Shown here piece by piece: positions 12,689-28,472 of a stretch of 64,000 bases of DNA. The notes under the pieces were generated by a model, which saw only the letters and a list, made by a program, of their open reading frames with translations, had not been told where the DNA came from and searched no databases. The position numbers were made by a program, and so were the translations under genes. The DNA is from Pagrus major (lineage: Eukaryota; Chordata; Actinopteri; Spariformes; Sparidae). The number at the start of each line of letters is the position of its first letter. Position 1 is the first letter of the stretch. Where the stretch lies: the NCBI RefSeq assembly GCF_040436345.1, contig NC_133236.1, positions 13,384,443 to 13,448,442 of the forward strand, in the 5' to 3' direction.

Positions 12689-15600
12689 CTGTGAGGGGGA
12701 AATAACAGACAATACATTTTTATGTATATCTTGAGATTATTCTTTAAGTTTAAAAATGTTCACACTGGGTCGAGCGAAACAACCTAATCTCAGTACAGAT
12801 GTAAAAGCAATACCTTCTTCTTTCCAGAATCTACATTTCTTTTTTCTCCTATATACAAAACACAAACATAGCAGCGTTTCAGCTCCCACTTCCATAAAGT
12901 AGGACACTAATAATGAAAACTGGTGTAGCAGAAACCAAAATATCTCGACTTTTAGACCCTATTATGGCTCAAGATCCTACACTACTCTTAATTAAACCTG
13001 ATAGTGTCTTTCTTTAGACCTTATCTTAGACCTGTCTGGTTAACACTCATGTTATTTTCAGATTTCTTGCTGTCAGTTTGTTTCAGTTTTGCTTGAAGCC
13101 CAACCTGAGATACTCAAGTGAAGTCACTTCAGTAATATTCTCAGACTTGCCCCATTAACAGAGAGCTGCTTTTAAAGAATTTTGTCTGAATAACATCCAA
13201 AATAATGGCTTAAATTAAGAAATATTTGAGCTAACGCAACCAGGATAAAAATCTGACTAAGCATTCACTATATAACCAAAACTGTGAATAGAAAAGCTAT
13301 GTAGTGCACCTTTAAATGAATAGTTCAACATTTTCAGGAAACCTTTTCAGCGTCCTGGCAAGAGTTCGATGAGAAGACTGATACCACTCTCAAGTCTGTG
13401 CACTTTGAATGGAGCTGGAGCCGGGAGGTGATTATCTTAGCTTAGCATAAAGACTAAAAACATGGAGAAACAGCTAGCCTGACTTGACATGTATTATCTC
13501 GGTTGTTTACACAAACAAAAATCTAAACTGAGTGGGGTACATTGTGTTGATTAGTAAGCCTTAGATATGTTTGAACTCCTAGTTTCCAGTCTTTATGCTA
13601 AACTAGGCTAACTACTTCCCGCCTCTAGCTTGATATGTACTTATTCATACACTAAGATATGAGCACAGTGTGGATCCTTTCAACTAACTCTTGGTAAGAA
13701 AAACAACAAATGAGCTCACTTCCCAAAATGTCAAACTATTCTTTTAAGGTTAACTTCTGAGTTTATAAATAATAGTTTGTGCTACAGGAATCCACTGTGT
13801 CTAATTAATTTAGATACGTGGTCCACATAATTTTTCAACTTTTCTAAAACTCTTTATTTCAACACTCTTTATGTATCAATCTGGCTGACAAGTTATCTGA
13901 TAAGCAAGTAATGTACTTTATATCTGACGAGTAAATTGCAGTTACCTGGTTTAAAAAATATGTTGTTGTAACCGTCTGATTTAACGCTTTTACTTGTGCC
14001 TGCCCAAAAAGATGAAACAACAACATACTGCTGTACCTAAACTTGATACAGATACATAGGAAAGCTGTAAAGCTCTGTCTTTGAATGGTGGTATTAAAAA
14101 GCATACATACACATCAGTTTTATTGAGGAAACTGTCTGAGCTTGGGTTGCCTACTATCACCACATGCTGTTCTGCTGTCAAATACACCCTCATACGGGTC
14201 ATGAGGGTTAAGATGATACCCATGTATTTAATGGAAGCAGCCCACACATAACAATGCTCATAGACAACACCAACAGAACCAGAGGAGGTGTTCAAGTCAA
14301 ATCAAAAGCACGGTTATGAGAGCTGTCAGTCACAGCTGTCCAGGTGCTGCTGTTTAATGTGGGACTGTTATTTTTTCCAGGAACTTTCAACTTCTGTCAC
14401 GTTATGGTGAGATAATAATATCTTGACAAAGATAGATTCTTTGTTCCTCTGATGCTTGCTTCAAGTTCACTTCCATAACCTCAGCATTTGTAGTTTCTTT
14501 TCTTTTCTCTCACGCTAAAAGTCTGTCTGTCACCAACCTTAGGTTACGTTTTTGATTCTTAAATACATTTCAACCAGTTATTTTCAAACTGATCTTATTA
14601 AAATGCATGATTTCCCTTTGGTCGCACCAGATTATTTGGTGGAGTATCATTGGAACAGTTTTTATAGAGGGTTTTCATGCTACCTGGAATCGGATTTCAG
14701 AAAAGTAAGAAGTCAAAGGAAAGAAACAAAGCTGCAAATGTAGGTTATTTCTGAGAGAACATAGCTCAAGGAGGTTCAGAAATTATAAATGAAAATGACA
14801 CAAAATAGGACAACAGGAAATTAATTGTTCAGGGGCAAGAAATCCAGAGGGCGTGACTAAAGCAGATATTAAAAGGACAATGAAAAGCATTGTCATAAAA
14901 CTTTGTGTTGGGAATGGACAGGTCTGTGACTGAAAAGTACATTTAAGCCTCTATTACATTTATGTATTACTACAGGTTCAGTACACACTATCAGCTAACC
15001 TGTAAGAAGTGATCCTCTTCAGTTTAGAGGCAGGCACATCATAGCCACACTCCTCCAGCACCTCCTGCCGGGCGATCTCCTCCAGGGAAAGGTCGGGTTT
15101 GTCCACCAGCCCGGCACAGAGCTCGTAGGTGACCCCCGCTGACACTGGGGGCCACTGAGAAGAGCTCTCCCCCTCCGAGGCCGACTGGCCCTCCTGAGAC
15201 TCGGCGGCGGGGGCGGCGGCTTCGGCTGCGCCCTCCTCGGTTTTTTCAGCAGACTGAGTCGGCTGCGACTTGTTCCTTTCCCACTCGCACATGTATACAG
15301 CTGGTGGTGGAACAGGAGAGAAAATATTGTTTTTACTATAACTGTTTTTAAAAGATTGTGATAAACTTACAATTAAGCATAAAGACAATGTAAGTTTTGC
15401 AGATATATTTAGATATGCACATTTACATACATTTTTCTGTACATTAAATTACAACAATGTGTGTACTTCCTTCATTGGCATGTATCTTTCACATTGTGAA
15501 GGACAATACAGATGTAGATATCTACGTTAGTTTTATTAGTATCTGTCCAGATTTTTGTTTTTTCATGTTTTTGCACACTAGTGCCAAAACAACTGATCCA

Positions 15601-18600
15601 ATAATTCATTAATCAAGTGAGAGAATGAATCTTTTGTTATCTTAAAACATGTCAAATATTCTCTGATTTCTACACCGCAACTGTGACGATTTGATTTACG
15701 AGGGGTGAGCGATCGACCAGGGACCACAATCGTCCAGTGTTTTAGCATGACTGGCCAATCAGCGCCAGATGTATCCATTTCTGTGCTGGTCACATTTACA
15801 CACATGCCGCCACCGCAACAGGACCACCAGCCTGAACAGAAAGAAAGACACTAAATATTGTATGTTTTTCCCCCAAAATATGTGCACTCGTTTCATTTTC
15901 AGGTCAGTGAGAGAGTCTTCACTGCGTATTGCCTTCATTTACAGTCACACCTTCTAAAGCATTTCTCCTCTCTGCTGCTAGTGTGTTTCTCTATGAGTCC
16001 AGACAGACAGAGCGGAGCAGAGACAGGGACCTGTCTGCGATCTGTTGCACATTGTACTGAGGGTTATGAAATTTACTTTGAGGATAAGAATCCATTGTCT
16101 GAACAAGAGCTGCAAACTTTTTATTCCAATCACAAATCAATTGCAGATAGTCCCAGAGTCCCAGATATACCAGTATTAATAGTAGTGTTTTGTCATGAAC
16201 ATGTAATTGAATTTTCCATTTAAAAAAAATCGGAAACAGATAAGACAATTGTAATTAGTGCATCTTTTATAAGTTCCAGGCCTAAGATAAAAGGAGATGA
16301 GTTAAACAGCTCTTTTCTGTTTCATGTAATTGAAAATTCATCACAGTCTGAGAAAATGGACAAATCCACAGTGTCCACAGTGACAATGGCTGACTCGTCC
16401 AACACCCGCCCTATTCACCTGATTTGCGCCTTCAAACTACTACCTCTACCCCAAGATAAAGAAGGAACTCAGTGGTCGCCATTTTGACGATGACGATGAC
16501 GTTCTTGCCGCTGTTGACAACTTTCTGGAGATCCGAGATTCAGACTTCCACAATTGATGGACTAAGAATGTTTTTGTGAAATGCAACTTACCATCTATGC
16601 CAATTCATTTCCTGGGTGAATATACTGAATTTTAATGGCCATGTGCTTAAGAATTTGCCTCTCAACATTTATTTTCTGATAGAAATAAGCTGACCGAAAT
16701 GCGGTGCACACCCTGTTTAAAAACAAATGTCATTCTAGGTTGTAGACAAACTGATTTCTTTCAGATAAAGAACTGATTTGTTTCCCAACGGCAATGAGAG
16801 AAAAGAGGAAATAAATATATCAATGCCCAGACTTCCTTGAATTTAGCACACTGCGGTGTGGAACAGTCCCTGGCGACTTCTAACAAAGGAGGTTAGGCTG
16901 CTTTGTAACGGGGCCTCTTGCAGTCTATTTATGAGTCTGCATTGTTACTAAGATCCAGGAGAATAAACAGGGATTGTAATGTACTGCTTTTTTAGTGAAA
17001 GTGCCCACAGGAAATACAACAATCTAGATCCAGCTTGGTGACAAGGAGAAAATGAGTGAAGTAGATTCCACGGTTGAAACAGTCTCATGGTTTGTGTGGT
17101 GAAAACTTACCTGGACGGAACTGCTTGACAAGGACAAAACAGTGTGAGGTGGTGTTGAAGATCAGCACTGATACACTAAAGAGAAAAGAGGGGGGAAAAA
17201 GTCAAGTTTAAATAAAATCAGACAACTTTTCCTGTTTCCCTACATCATATACGTATCTCTGTTCTGCTAATCTGCCAGCATATGAGACAATCTGGCTTGA
17301 GGAGGGCAGCCGGTCATGACTAGATCAGCTTTGAAAAAACACCACTTATCAAAATTAAGGGAGTACTTTGTGAGTGAGTCGACAAATTTTATAGGCTTGT
17401 AAATCTGAAACTCGTGACTCGTGTCGAGTCAGAATACCATGTCCTGCCTAGTTAATCTTTCTATTGGACAGTTCCTATTTGACAGTAAAAGTTGTCCAAA
17501 AACTAAAGCACAAATTCTTGGGTTGTCTGCATAGACAGCCACGTTCACGTTTGTTGATAAAATGACATTACACTAACCCTCGTGGCTACACAGATGCAGG
17601 CAGCATAAACTGGGTGTAAGATGTGGTTAAAAACTAGTCGAAAGGGACTAACTTCTAACAAAAAGGTTTCCTTGCGAGGCATCTGAATTTGCAAGATAAC
17701 GTGATCTCGCAAATCCATCTTGCCAGACTTCATCCTATGTGCATGTGGCCGAAACACAGTTGTTTGGACCAACCGTAACAACTCCTATGAAAAACTACTG
17801 GCGTCGACGTTTTTGCTGTGCATGCCCTTTTCCAAACAGTTTCTGAGGACATGTAACAAACCATTTGGCCGGACAAAAAGGGCAACACTCCAGCAGTGTA
17901 TGATAAATGTTTCATGCTAACCCATACTCTGTCAGCATCCCGTATCAAGATACACCACTATCTTATTTCTTAGCGACGCTACACAGTAACAGCAATTTTA
18001 TCACATTTGCTCCCTGGTTTGGCACATCTGGGCTACCATACCTTGGCAACAGTTGTCCAGGTACAGTATAACACATGTGCTGTAATTTTTAAGCAAAAGT
18101 AACCTATTACAGTATGTGATGACTTAATTTAGAGCTGCGTCATATGATAAAAAATTCATATTAACTCACACATCACATGTCTTACATCTGGAGAACAAGA
18201 TTTGCAGGCCATAGCAGCTCTGCGCTGTTTTGTCACACATTCTAACTTTTTTTCGATGGATTATGCAGCACTACATAAATCTAATTTAAATAAAATCTTA
18301 AACGTGTTGATGACTAAGTACTAAATCTAAATTGAAACCAAAACAGATACTAAAACTACCAAAAACAAGCGGGATGTGAAGATAAAATCAGGAAAGTGAG
18401 CATGATATGCTTAACCACAGGCACCCAGTGAATTGTACACACTCAGGTGGTTAAGTGTCTGTGAATGTGACCGACGCTGCCAGTGGAGACTTGAGTCCTG
18501 GGGTCTGTGTTGGGAAAGCGGATGTGTCGGAGGGAGCAGGAAGCCCTGCCCTGTCTTTCCCATGGTGAGAGGGAACCAGGACATTGGTATTGCAACTTGT

Positions 18601-21600
18601 TTCTCACTGTTGCTCCTGGTCTGAAACTGATTTAATACAGATATTTAAAGTGAATGTCTATTATGAACATCCAGGCTATGAAAAACCCAAACTGATATTA
18701 GTGATAGCTGCAAAATGGAAGAAGTCTTTAAGGGGAATATTACCACTGAAGTGTACAAGTATGGATAAGATAATGTGGCAGACTTGGTCCAAAAGTGGGA
18801 CACACAGGCCTGAGGCATGGAAGCTGTCCCCTGAGGCTAGTCTGGGTCTTGTAGTGCTGTTCCACACCATTACTGCTGTTCTACAGCTTCCCGCTGAAAA
18901 AAATGCTCTAATGGTTAAACCAAGAAGCAGGCTAAACGGACACTCAGGACTTTTCATGCACCGTTAAGCTTTCTCTGCGGGGATTCTGGCTTGACAGCGG
19001 GAAAAGTGGGTTATGGCAGACATACGAGGTGCAGGACTAAGGTGACTACCACTTGGGCTGCAGAGCTTTTGGGATGAAGCCATTAGGCCGTTGTCGTAAG
19101 AAGAATAAACTGGGTTATATGCTGTGTAATCAATCACATATCGGACACAACCAACAAGTCTAGACACACATTTTCTTTAAGTTCTTAAAACCTTTGCTGA
19201 TTGAGATGTCTTTGTATGCACCCCTTGTCCTCTTTCGTTTCACTTCAATCAAATACACACGAAAAAGATTTTTTTTTGTTGTTGTTAATTGTACTCATAA
19301 GACCTGAAAACATATTTTTAGAAGCTTTATTCAATTTTATGAACTGAATAAAAGAAATTGCTAGAACACAGTTAATTGAGCATCATTGCATCTTATTTAC
19401 TTTAATCATCTTTGAAAACTTTATTGGAGCCTGCCAGTGGGAAATTAAACTGCTTGTGTGACTGTGTTTACAAATTGATCCAAATGAATCCCAAAAGTGC
19501 ACCCTCGTTATGTATTAGCTGGCTGGGGATGCATAAGTACTCAGACATAATCAAATTCTTCAAAGCAAGTGAAAGACATGGATGTGAACAAAGACTCATG
19601 AGCAGAAAGTGCAAATGACTTCATCTTTCTGCAGCCAGCGGTCTCACAAACTTCTTGAACTAAAAATACTGGCTGCCATTAAAAGTCCTTTCCAGCAGTA
19701 AGCGAGCACCAGTACACAAACACTCCCATAAACACATAGGTGTCAAAATAAGAAAGCAATGGGAGTTTGTCCATCCAGTCTACATGTGTTTTGGTAGATT
19801 TGGAGTTAGTGAAGGATGTTCTTGACCCTTTCAGTCCCCTCCGACTTGATAGCCGTCGATGTCTGTGGCCTTAGTTTTTGCAGCTTGTCCTGCACCATTG
19901 GCACTAGTTGGCCTTTGTCAGCGTCTTTTTGGACCTTTTGCAGTGTGACACACAGACACAGGCGACTTGAGGCGATACAGGGGCAGGAATTAACGTGTCC
20001 ACCAGCATGCTGTGTTTCCATCACTGCTGATCTGAGCTGGAGCCAATAAATACCTGCAACTACTGCAGGGTTATTTAACCCAGGATTGAATGCTGATTGT
20101 ACTATTTCACACTGAAGACAAAAAACAGATGTTAGTGGGTGTTGGTGTTTGTTTTTTTCGTCCATTGTTAAAAGGTATGCAAGCTAAATTGTGGATACAA
20201 ATTTCCAAAATGAGAGAAGTACCTCACGCTCCTCACCCTAAACCCAAAGGTGACAAAGGTGGTCTTAGGCTTGAGAAGAAACTGGCATATAGTGGTTTGA
20301 GCACATGATTAGGATTCCTCTAGACGCCTCCACTGTGGAGTTATTCTGGGCACATCAATCCAGGAGGAGACCCAAAACATGCTGGAGAGATGAAATATCC
20401 CATCTGCCCTGCCAACACCTTGGAAATCCCAAGGAGCAGCAAGATAAGTGGTGGGAAATGGATAGATGATGTAAAACAGCAGTAACTCCATCTGAATGGC
20501 CACTGAGAGACCAACATCTTCAAGATACACCAAAAGAAACAAACAGCCAACTCATTTCATAAGTAATCTGTTTCAAAACCAAAAAAGAAGCCGCTCTCAA
20601 AAACCAGATTTTCGTTTTACTTCGCTTAAACATTTTACGCTTCATTACTAACAAATGTGTCTTCCACATTTTTCGCTAGTGCACCTGAAGTATGACAACA
20701 AGTGTCCTGCTGAGAAGAAAATGTCATGCACACTTGAACAAAATCGCAAAACAACCCTGGATTCGTTCAATACATGCTGAATGGGGGATAACACTTTGAC
20801 TGAATTTCCACCTGGGGGACGGCTGAATGTTCCCATGGGCTATCTTCTTTTGGAAATACAGGATTTTAAGTTTACTGCTTTTGTCTCAGTGGTACTATTT
20901 GTCACAGGGCCCTCTCTTTGGGGTCAGGAGTGGAGGAAAGAGGGTTTAAATGACCCAAAACTTACCTCAGGGCATTATGGTACCCTGGGCAAAACAGGGA
21001 ATAGGAACTGGGGGTTTGACACAAATGTGTGATATTTCTCTTACAGTGCCCCCTGTGAAGCTTGGACATTTATAACCATTGCCAAGTAGAATAACAGGGC
21101 GCCAGTTCCCAAGAAAAAAGTCTGTGTATGTGTGACTGTCCTCCCAGTATCTGGCATATTTTAGAGATGCAAGAGAATAATGGTATACACTTTTCAGACT
21201 GGATTTCAGTCAAAATTAACAAACAGCGAATTATCACATTTATATATTTTTACATTACTAAAAAAAGGAAAAAATAATAATAAAAATAAAAAATTGCTGC
21301 ATTTTTTTGGTCTGTTTTCATCTGTTTGTTTAGAAAGACACTACTGCCCTTGAAATCCAAACAAAAGTTGAATTGAAAAAATATCCTGCTATAAAAAAGA
21401 AAGGAGAGATGGGAAATATGGGCTATAAATATGGGTCAAGATTTGTGCAAATCAAGCTCCTTAGAACTCAAATCGGCAAAATCATCCTCGTTTGTTGATC
21501 CCTGGGAGCTACATCAGATTCAGATACTTAAGCAACAAGCTCTTCAGATTGCAAAATGTCTCCTGACATGAACATGCAGCTTTTTCTTTTTACATTTCAA

Positions 21601-24600
21601 AGCTATTTTATTGGCAGATATTCTCTGGAAGTGAAACGTTGGCTTTGCAAACCAGACTCCATTCTGTTTTAGGCCTATTCCACATAATTTCTTTTTAACC
21701 CTTTCTAAGATGCTTTTATGCTTCAACTTAATCTAAAAAAAAAAACATTTTTGACGGTTCATCAGCAAGCTGTACCATCTCTTTGTGCATGTGTGTAGAA
21801 TAAGTGGATAGGTTTCCATCCAACAGTAGAGAATAAAAGGTGTTTTACCTGTCATGAGTACGCATGAAGTCCCAGGATTTCTTTGTGCCATTCTGTGAAG
21901 GAACAAGACAAAATAAACAGAGTCAGTAAATACAACAGAGCAACACTATTTTAATCCTCGAACAATGTGATTTCATAACTGCATACATCAGAAGTGCGTC
22001 ATGATTTTGGGTTTTTGTTTCAGTTATTTTCTGTTCGATTTTGTAGGTTCTCTCCTCATGTGTCAGGCTTTGCTTCCCACTTCCTCTCTTTGTCTTTTCC
22101 CCACCTTTTTTCATGTTCACCTGTGTTTCATTCGTTAATTAGTCCCCGTATATTTAAGCCTGTAATTTCTACTTCCTCTTTGTTAGTTTGTCTGTTTTTG
22201 TCCTGGTGTCGGTTCGTCTATGTTTCCTGTGTTTGTGTCCTCTGTGTTTCAGCTTTTGTTCCCCATAGATTTCTGGTTTGTTCTTAGTTTTGTATTCTTA
22301 CTTTTTTCTTAGATTCACTTTTGCCCGCCCTTTTGTTGCCAGCCTTTTTTGCCTGCATTTAGATTTTTGAAATCCGGCTTTGGTAATAAAGCTTACCTTT
22401 GGTTTTATAACCTGCCTGCCTCTTTGCAAACCCTAACAGAAGTGTATACAAAAGGGTGCATTAGGTGTACCGTAACTTCACACTCTCATTGCTGCATGTA
22501 ACTTGTACAGCAGGACGTCAAATCACCTCTCATATTTTTCATTATATGATCACTGCAGATGCAATCAGCTGCCCTACAATAGATGCTCGCTCAGGCATGT
22601 AAAAATAATATCTCAAACCACACCCGACGAAAACATCTGCACGTACAAAGCAAAAGGCACTGTGCATGCACTGAACAAGAACACTTTATCAACTGTTGTT
22701 CAACAAAAAGTCTCTGAAAGAAACATGCAAACTTTGAACAACAACAAAAACTTTGCATAAGAAATAGTAATGTGTTTTCTTCTTCCCTTTGAATTATACA
22801 GTTGACGTCACTGTTGCTAATAGGTTAAACGGCCAAATTGAATACACAAATTACAGCAAACACTGGCAATAATATGGCAGTTTCTTGAAGTCAGAAATGA
22901 ACAGCTTAGGGCAAAATTTTAGGTACTTCCTGTGAATCAAACCTGGGAAAAATGTCTTATTATGCAGTTTTTTGTCTTGTTATTGTCCTCGTATTTATTG
23001 TTTTTATTTTCCAACCCCCATGGACTACTGTGGGTGGTTGGGAGTCTAATGCAGTAACTGTTTCTTCTGCATCCTGAGTCAGAAAATGATGCACAGTCCA
23101 CACTGTCATGGAGTATATAGAAAAAACAATGGCCTTTACAACCCGATGGAGTTGCTGGGAGAGATTTTTGATGACTAACTAACTAAATGTTTATATGACC
23201 TATGGTAACATCAACAGGATGTGCAGCTAAACACTCCTTCGGTAAATTTCCACCAGCGCAATTACAATCGAGCTGACGAGGCAGGTGTGTGACCGGCACA
23301 AAAGAGATCGCTGGAAACACTCTGGCATGCAGAGATTTTACATATGTGGGCAGTGACACACACGTTGTCTGATTGTTGTCTCATCCCTTTATAGTTAACA
23401 TAACAACGAGGTTAACACCCTGATAAACTTGTTCATTTTGAGGTTATTTTCATTCATACCAGGTGAAGCGAGCAAACATTTTTGCAGTTCAAGGTGTCAA
23501 AGTCCACTAATGTATAAACGTCTGCAGCTTTATTAAAGTAGTATATAACCTGTTGTGGTTCTAGTGGAAGCATGAACTCTGATAAATTCTCCGGTGATGT
23601 CTCTCAGTGGCTGAGTTGCATTGTGGGTAATGTAAGCAAAAGTTGTTTTTTTTTAAAACATGGCACCTACATTACCCACAATTCAACTTAGCCCACAGAG
23701 TGACATCACTGGAGGCAATTTATCAGATTACATGCAGCTTCCTCTGGAGCCGCAAAAGGCTTTATACTACTTTGTCACAATGCTGTAGTACTCCCCAAGA
23801 CCTGTAAACACACTTTAAAGTGCAAAATTGGTGGAGTTACCCTTTCAGACTAACAGCATTGACATCTACATCCGGTGAACTTGATAGCTGACCAACTGTA
23901 CGTCGTTTTGTGCGAGTCCTCGTTAGCATGACCCAGCACTAATTGGTCAATCATCCTAACCTTACTTACTTGCAGATATTTAACTAGGTCTGTGCACCAC
24001 AACGCAGCAGAGTTAAATGATAAGTCTGGCAGCTGAAAATAGTCCCAGACATATTACTCCTGTTAGAGTAACATGCACTACAAACTACAAATCACCAAAG
24101 ATGTGTGAATTAAACGGAAACATAAACTCAGCATCCACATTACAAGCTGCACAAATATGGTAAAGTCGGCCTACATTTTCTATGCCTGAGGAAATATGGC
24201 CTTGATTCAAATTTAGGCTACACCTCCTCTCCACCCACAAGCTCTTTCAGACACAGGGCTGACAGCCTCACTAGAACAGGCTTATTGCAGCTACAATAGA
24301 TGTGCCTTCTTGTGTGCGGGTGTGCTGATGCAGTTTCAGTACCACCCAAGAAAAGGGAGGAGGTGAAATGGCAAGCTAATTGCACTGATAGAATCAGAAA
24401 TAATAAAACTATTGTTGTAGCAACAAGATTTGAGTCGAGGTTTTTGCCACCGTGCCAAAGAGCTGCATTGTGCAACTTTAAGATTTATATCTACAGGGAG
24501 TAAACTCACACACCTTTGAATTGCAACACTATGGCCTCACAGTTACATCCCTCCCTGCAAAGACTGGAGAAAAAGCGGGAATTAGAGCACACTTTGTGTA

Positions 24601-27600
24601 AGTTTCAAAATGTTGGGTTAATTTAGTGTTTATTTTGTGTGGACCTCTCCTTCGAACAACAATAGCTCACCTGCACTTCATACGATTAAGTTGCAATTTG
24701 GTCTCGATATTATATTAAATCCTCAAAGACACAGACACAATAATAGCATATTACTGAAGAATGCACCACAAAGCTGTCTTACTGACTTATAAACAAAACC
24801 TTTTCTTTACTGTTCACCCATAAAAACTACCTTAAATCATACTTTCATCCCAGCTGCTGTTGTACGATAACGTTTGGGTTAAAAGAAAAAGCTTATAAAA
24901 AAAGGTTTCAACATCATCCCAACAAACGGTCAATCGACCGGTGCATGACCTAACAGGTCACAGCCGCAGGGCCTCAATGTGAAGCCAAGCTAGCATAATG
25001 CTGTTCATGCATCATTAACTATCATGTTGTGGTGTGAAATGAGAGCATGAAGCCGAAGTTTGTGTAGGTTTAGTTATGGTGCTGCTATGATATCGCCTTT
25101 ATATACTGTAACAGCAACTGAGTCAGGTCTATGATAGGGGCTCACTGTGTGCACATTTAAAGAGAGGTTGTCCTAATTCTTGACCTCAATAACTGACTTG
25201 AATCTTAATTGGCATCAGTTAAAGCACATGGATTTATCAGTGTAGTAAATTAATCTTTAGACAAATTTAATAATTGATTTAACCTTTGAAGTCACTCGTC
25301 AAGCAAAAATACAAAACATTCATGTTTCTCAGCAAGTGGTGGGTTAGGGTTAACGATTATTTTCACTATTGATTGATCTGTCGATTATTTTCTCAATTAA
25401 TTGATTAGTCATTTGGTTTATAAATGTCAGAAGATGCTGAATAAGGTCAATCATTGTTTCCTAAAGCCCACATACTCAAATTTTAACACTATCATTTTGA
25501 TTCATTAAAATATTTCATTTCTATACACATTATACATTTATTTTTTTCTGTGACTACTTGCTCATTTTAAAACATAGCATATCTGTAATGATCCAGGAGT
25601 AAAACAAAAAGATGAATTTACTTCACTTTACTTTTACAGCCATCTTCACCAGAACAACAGAAGTAGCCTTAGCTTAGAGCATAAACACAATGTACATGGG
25701 TACGTCCACTGTGTCTCAGAATCAAACTGGTTCAGTTTTAAGGACTGCAAAGCCTTGTTGAACAAAACCATTACAGGCGATAGGGCTGCACAATTAATCA
25801 AAATTGCAATATGTCCAAGTGCAAGATCCAAATCGCAAGAAGTTGCAGTTTTTTGATGAAGGTAAAATATGTGACCAAACAGGATTATAATGAAGTACTG
25901 TGTTGCTGCAGAGATGCTCTCACCTACAAATCTTGTTCTCAAGATGTAAGAAAATAGGTTTGTTTGGTACTGGCCCCAGCCAATGTCACAGATCATCATG
26001 ATCTTTTCAGTGAAAATGAAAATTATGATGCAAAAATGACCATTCCCACTAATCGTGAATCATATCGCAATCACCATATCTGTCAAAATAATTGTGATAT
26101 GATGATCAGACCATATCGCGCAGCCCTAACTAGTGATGATGATCTTGATAATTGTGTTTTAAGTTTCAGATCGACTTTTCTGCGCTGAGTCATAATTCTC
26201 CCAATCTGACAGTCGACTGCTTGTCTCTTTCTTTTATATAAAAGGATGTACAGGATGATGTACAAGAGATTCATTGTTACTGCCCATAAACCAACACTGC
26301 CTACTCAAACTGCAGTGATTTATACACTAAGCCTTTAAGACCTGAAGACAAAAGCGATAAGATTCCTCTTTTCTCTAGCTGTCAGCCATTAGTGAAACGG
26401 TGACACCATCCAAACTCCTCACTGTGGAGACGTGTCGTGAAAGATGCCTGCCCTGCAGACACTCACCAAGTGTAATTACTCCAACAAAAACCTGTCATGT
26501 CAACAAGCGTGTGCGAGTGTCTTACATGCCATCATTCCTGCTTGAGGCCAAGCCAGCCGCACCCCGCTCACTTTTCATCTGCGAAAGTAAAACTGGTGTG
26601 AAGACGTGTGTCTGTGATAAATCACCTGTCATGACCGAGGCGGTGACGCACTTCTCGTGGCTTGTTGCTTTGTATAGAGTGCTTATTGAATAATTTATGA
26701 GCCAAAGCATTTTTCCTTTCAACGCTCCTTTTACAGTTAAATTGTGGGATATTAGCATAGGTAAATGTTGCTTATTAACATTGATCTACACCAGATCTGT
26801 CAAAATCCAAGTTGGTACAAATGATGTCTTTATTTTTGTACTTGCTATTGCTGCACAGCGAACACTTACTGCACATTGAATTTTATTTGTAATGAAGCTT
26901 AAATAGCTAGGATACTTTACAGCAGTACCAAGCCTTATTTTTTGGGATATTCCATTGCCCCTTTTGTTGATATTCTTAAAGTAGTTGTTTAAGCAAATGA
27001 TTAGTCAATGAAAGGTGAGTTGTAAAGGTACAAACAATGCTGCAGCAATATTCAAAAGATAAATGTATGTTTTGTGGTTTGATGTTAGGGGAAAGAGCCG
27101 ATCCCCATAATTCATTAAAAAGCCCATAGGCTCTTGCCTGACCACAATAAATTGAGGTGTTTACTGACCATTAAGCTAGATTAGCTCAAGTGGCTTTACA
27201 GCAGCTTTTCTGAGGCCTTCCTCTCACAATAAAGCGACAGGGTTCACACTCTCACAGTCTGTTTTTTGCTCGAAATCGCATCACATAATCATGGCCAGTA
27301 AACGGCAGGAGCCACGTATAAATTCGTAATTCTTTCCTCATATAAGATGACGAAGACACTACCTGTTACCACATTATTACATTGAAGTGTGGGACATTTC
27401 TCTTTTATTTGATTGTCAGACTGAACGCCATCAGACCGTCACACCCCTGTCCTGTGCTCCTGTCTTACCCTTACACACAGACTCTGTTACTACCTCCGCT
27501 AGGTGGAACAAAACTGTCCATCCATTCTGCCTCTGCAACAAAGCTTAATTTTTAGAGTGAAAAAACCCAAACTTAGTGCGAGACTGGAAGGCCATAACAG

Positions 27601-28427
27601 GGAGAAAAAGATGCATCTCGGATGTAATGTGATATTGCTCTACAGCACAAACAAGAAGAGTTACAGGGCAACAAGGGAGCTACCAATTGCAGAGATTTCT
27701 GGTAACAGAAGCAGATGGTGAAGGTGTGAAAAGCTGATGATAAAAAATTCACTTCCAAGGAGGTCTTTTTATTTAGAAAACCTCAGCGATTTCAGGGAGG
27801 GAATGGAGGCAAATTCCTTTCCAACAGGGCGATGCAGGATTTAGAAAACATGGTCTTAATATTCAGAAAACAGCACAACCAACAACACCAGTAATATCAG
27901 TGAGCGACTCAGAGAAAGTAAAAAAGTATTCCAATTAATTCAGCAATGATTGATTACACTGATCAAACACTCAAAAGATGACACGTTTCCTCTCCAGAAA
28001 ATGCATTCTTTAAAACCACTCAGCGTGAATGCACCACACACACACACACACGCACACACACGCGCACACATTTCCTCTGTAGTGTCCTGTCACCACTCAC
28101 AGATGGTGGGGTTCCCCTCATTACTCGGGCCACTTGCTGAGAGAGGGGGGGCGGGGACAGCTTGAATGGCCCAGGGGAGACGGAGAATCATGGCCGACAT
28201 GGATTACGACAGAGAGATTAGCCCGTGGGGAGAGAGAGGGAGAGAGACATAGACGGAGACAGAAAGAGAGAGAGAGGAAGGGAAGCAGGAACAGGCTACA
28301 CAGGACCTTGAAATTAATGTGGTCCCTCTGGCTTTGGGCATCAGAAATGACAGACTCCTGTGTGAATGGCTATTGTAGGGAGGGATGTATGGTCTTGATC
28401 TTTTAGGTGCTTAAAGTCTAACAACCA

Positions 28428-28472
<45 letters not shown>

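Noticed and set aside
28134-28406. 90-codon Arg/Glu-rich frame
   Set aside because: Produced by the GAGA purine tract.
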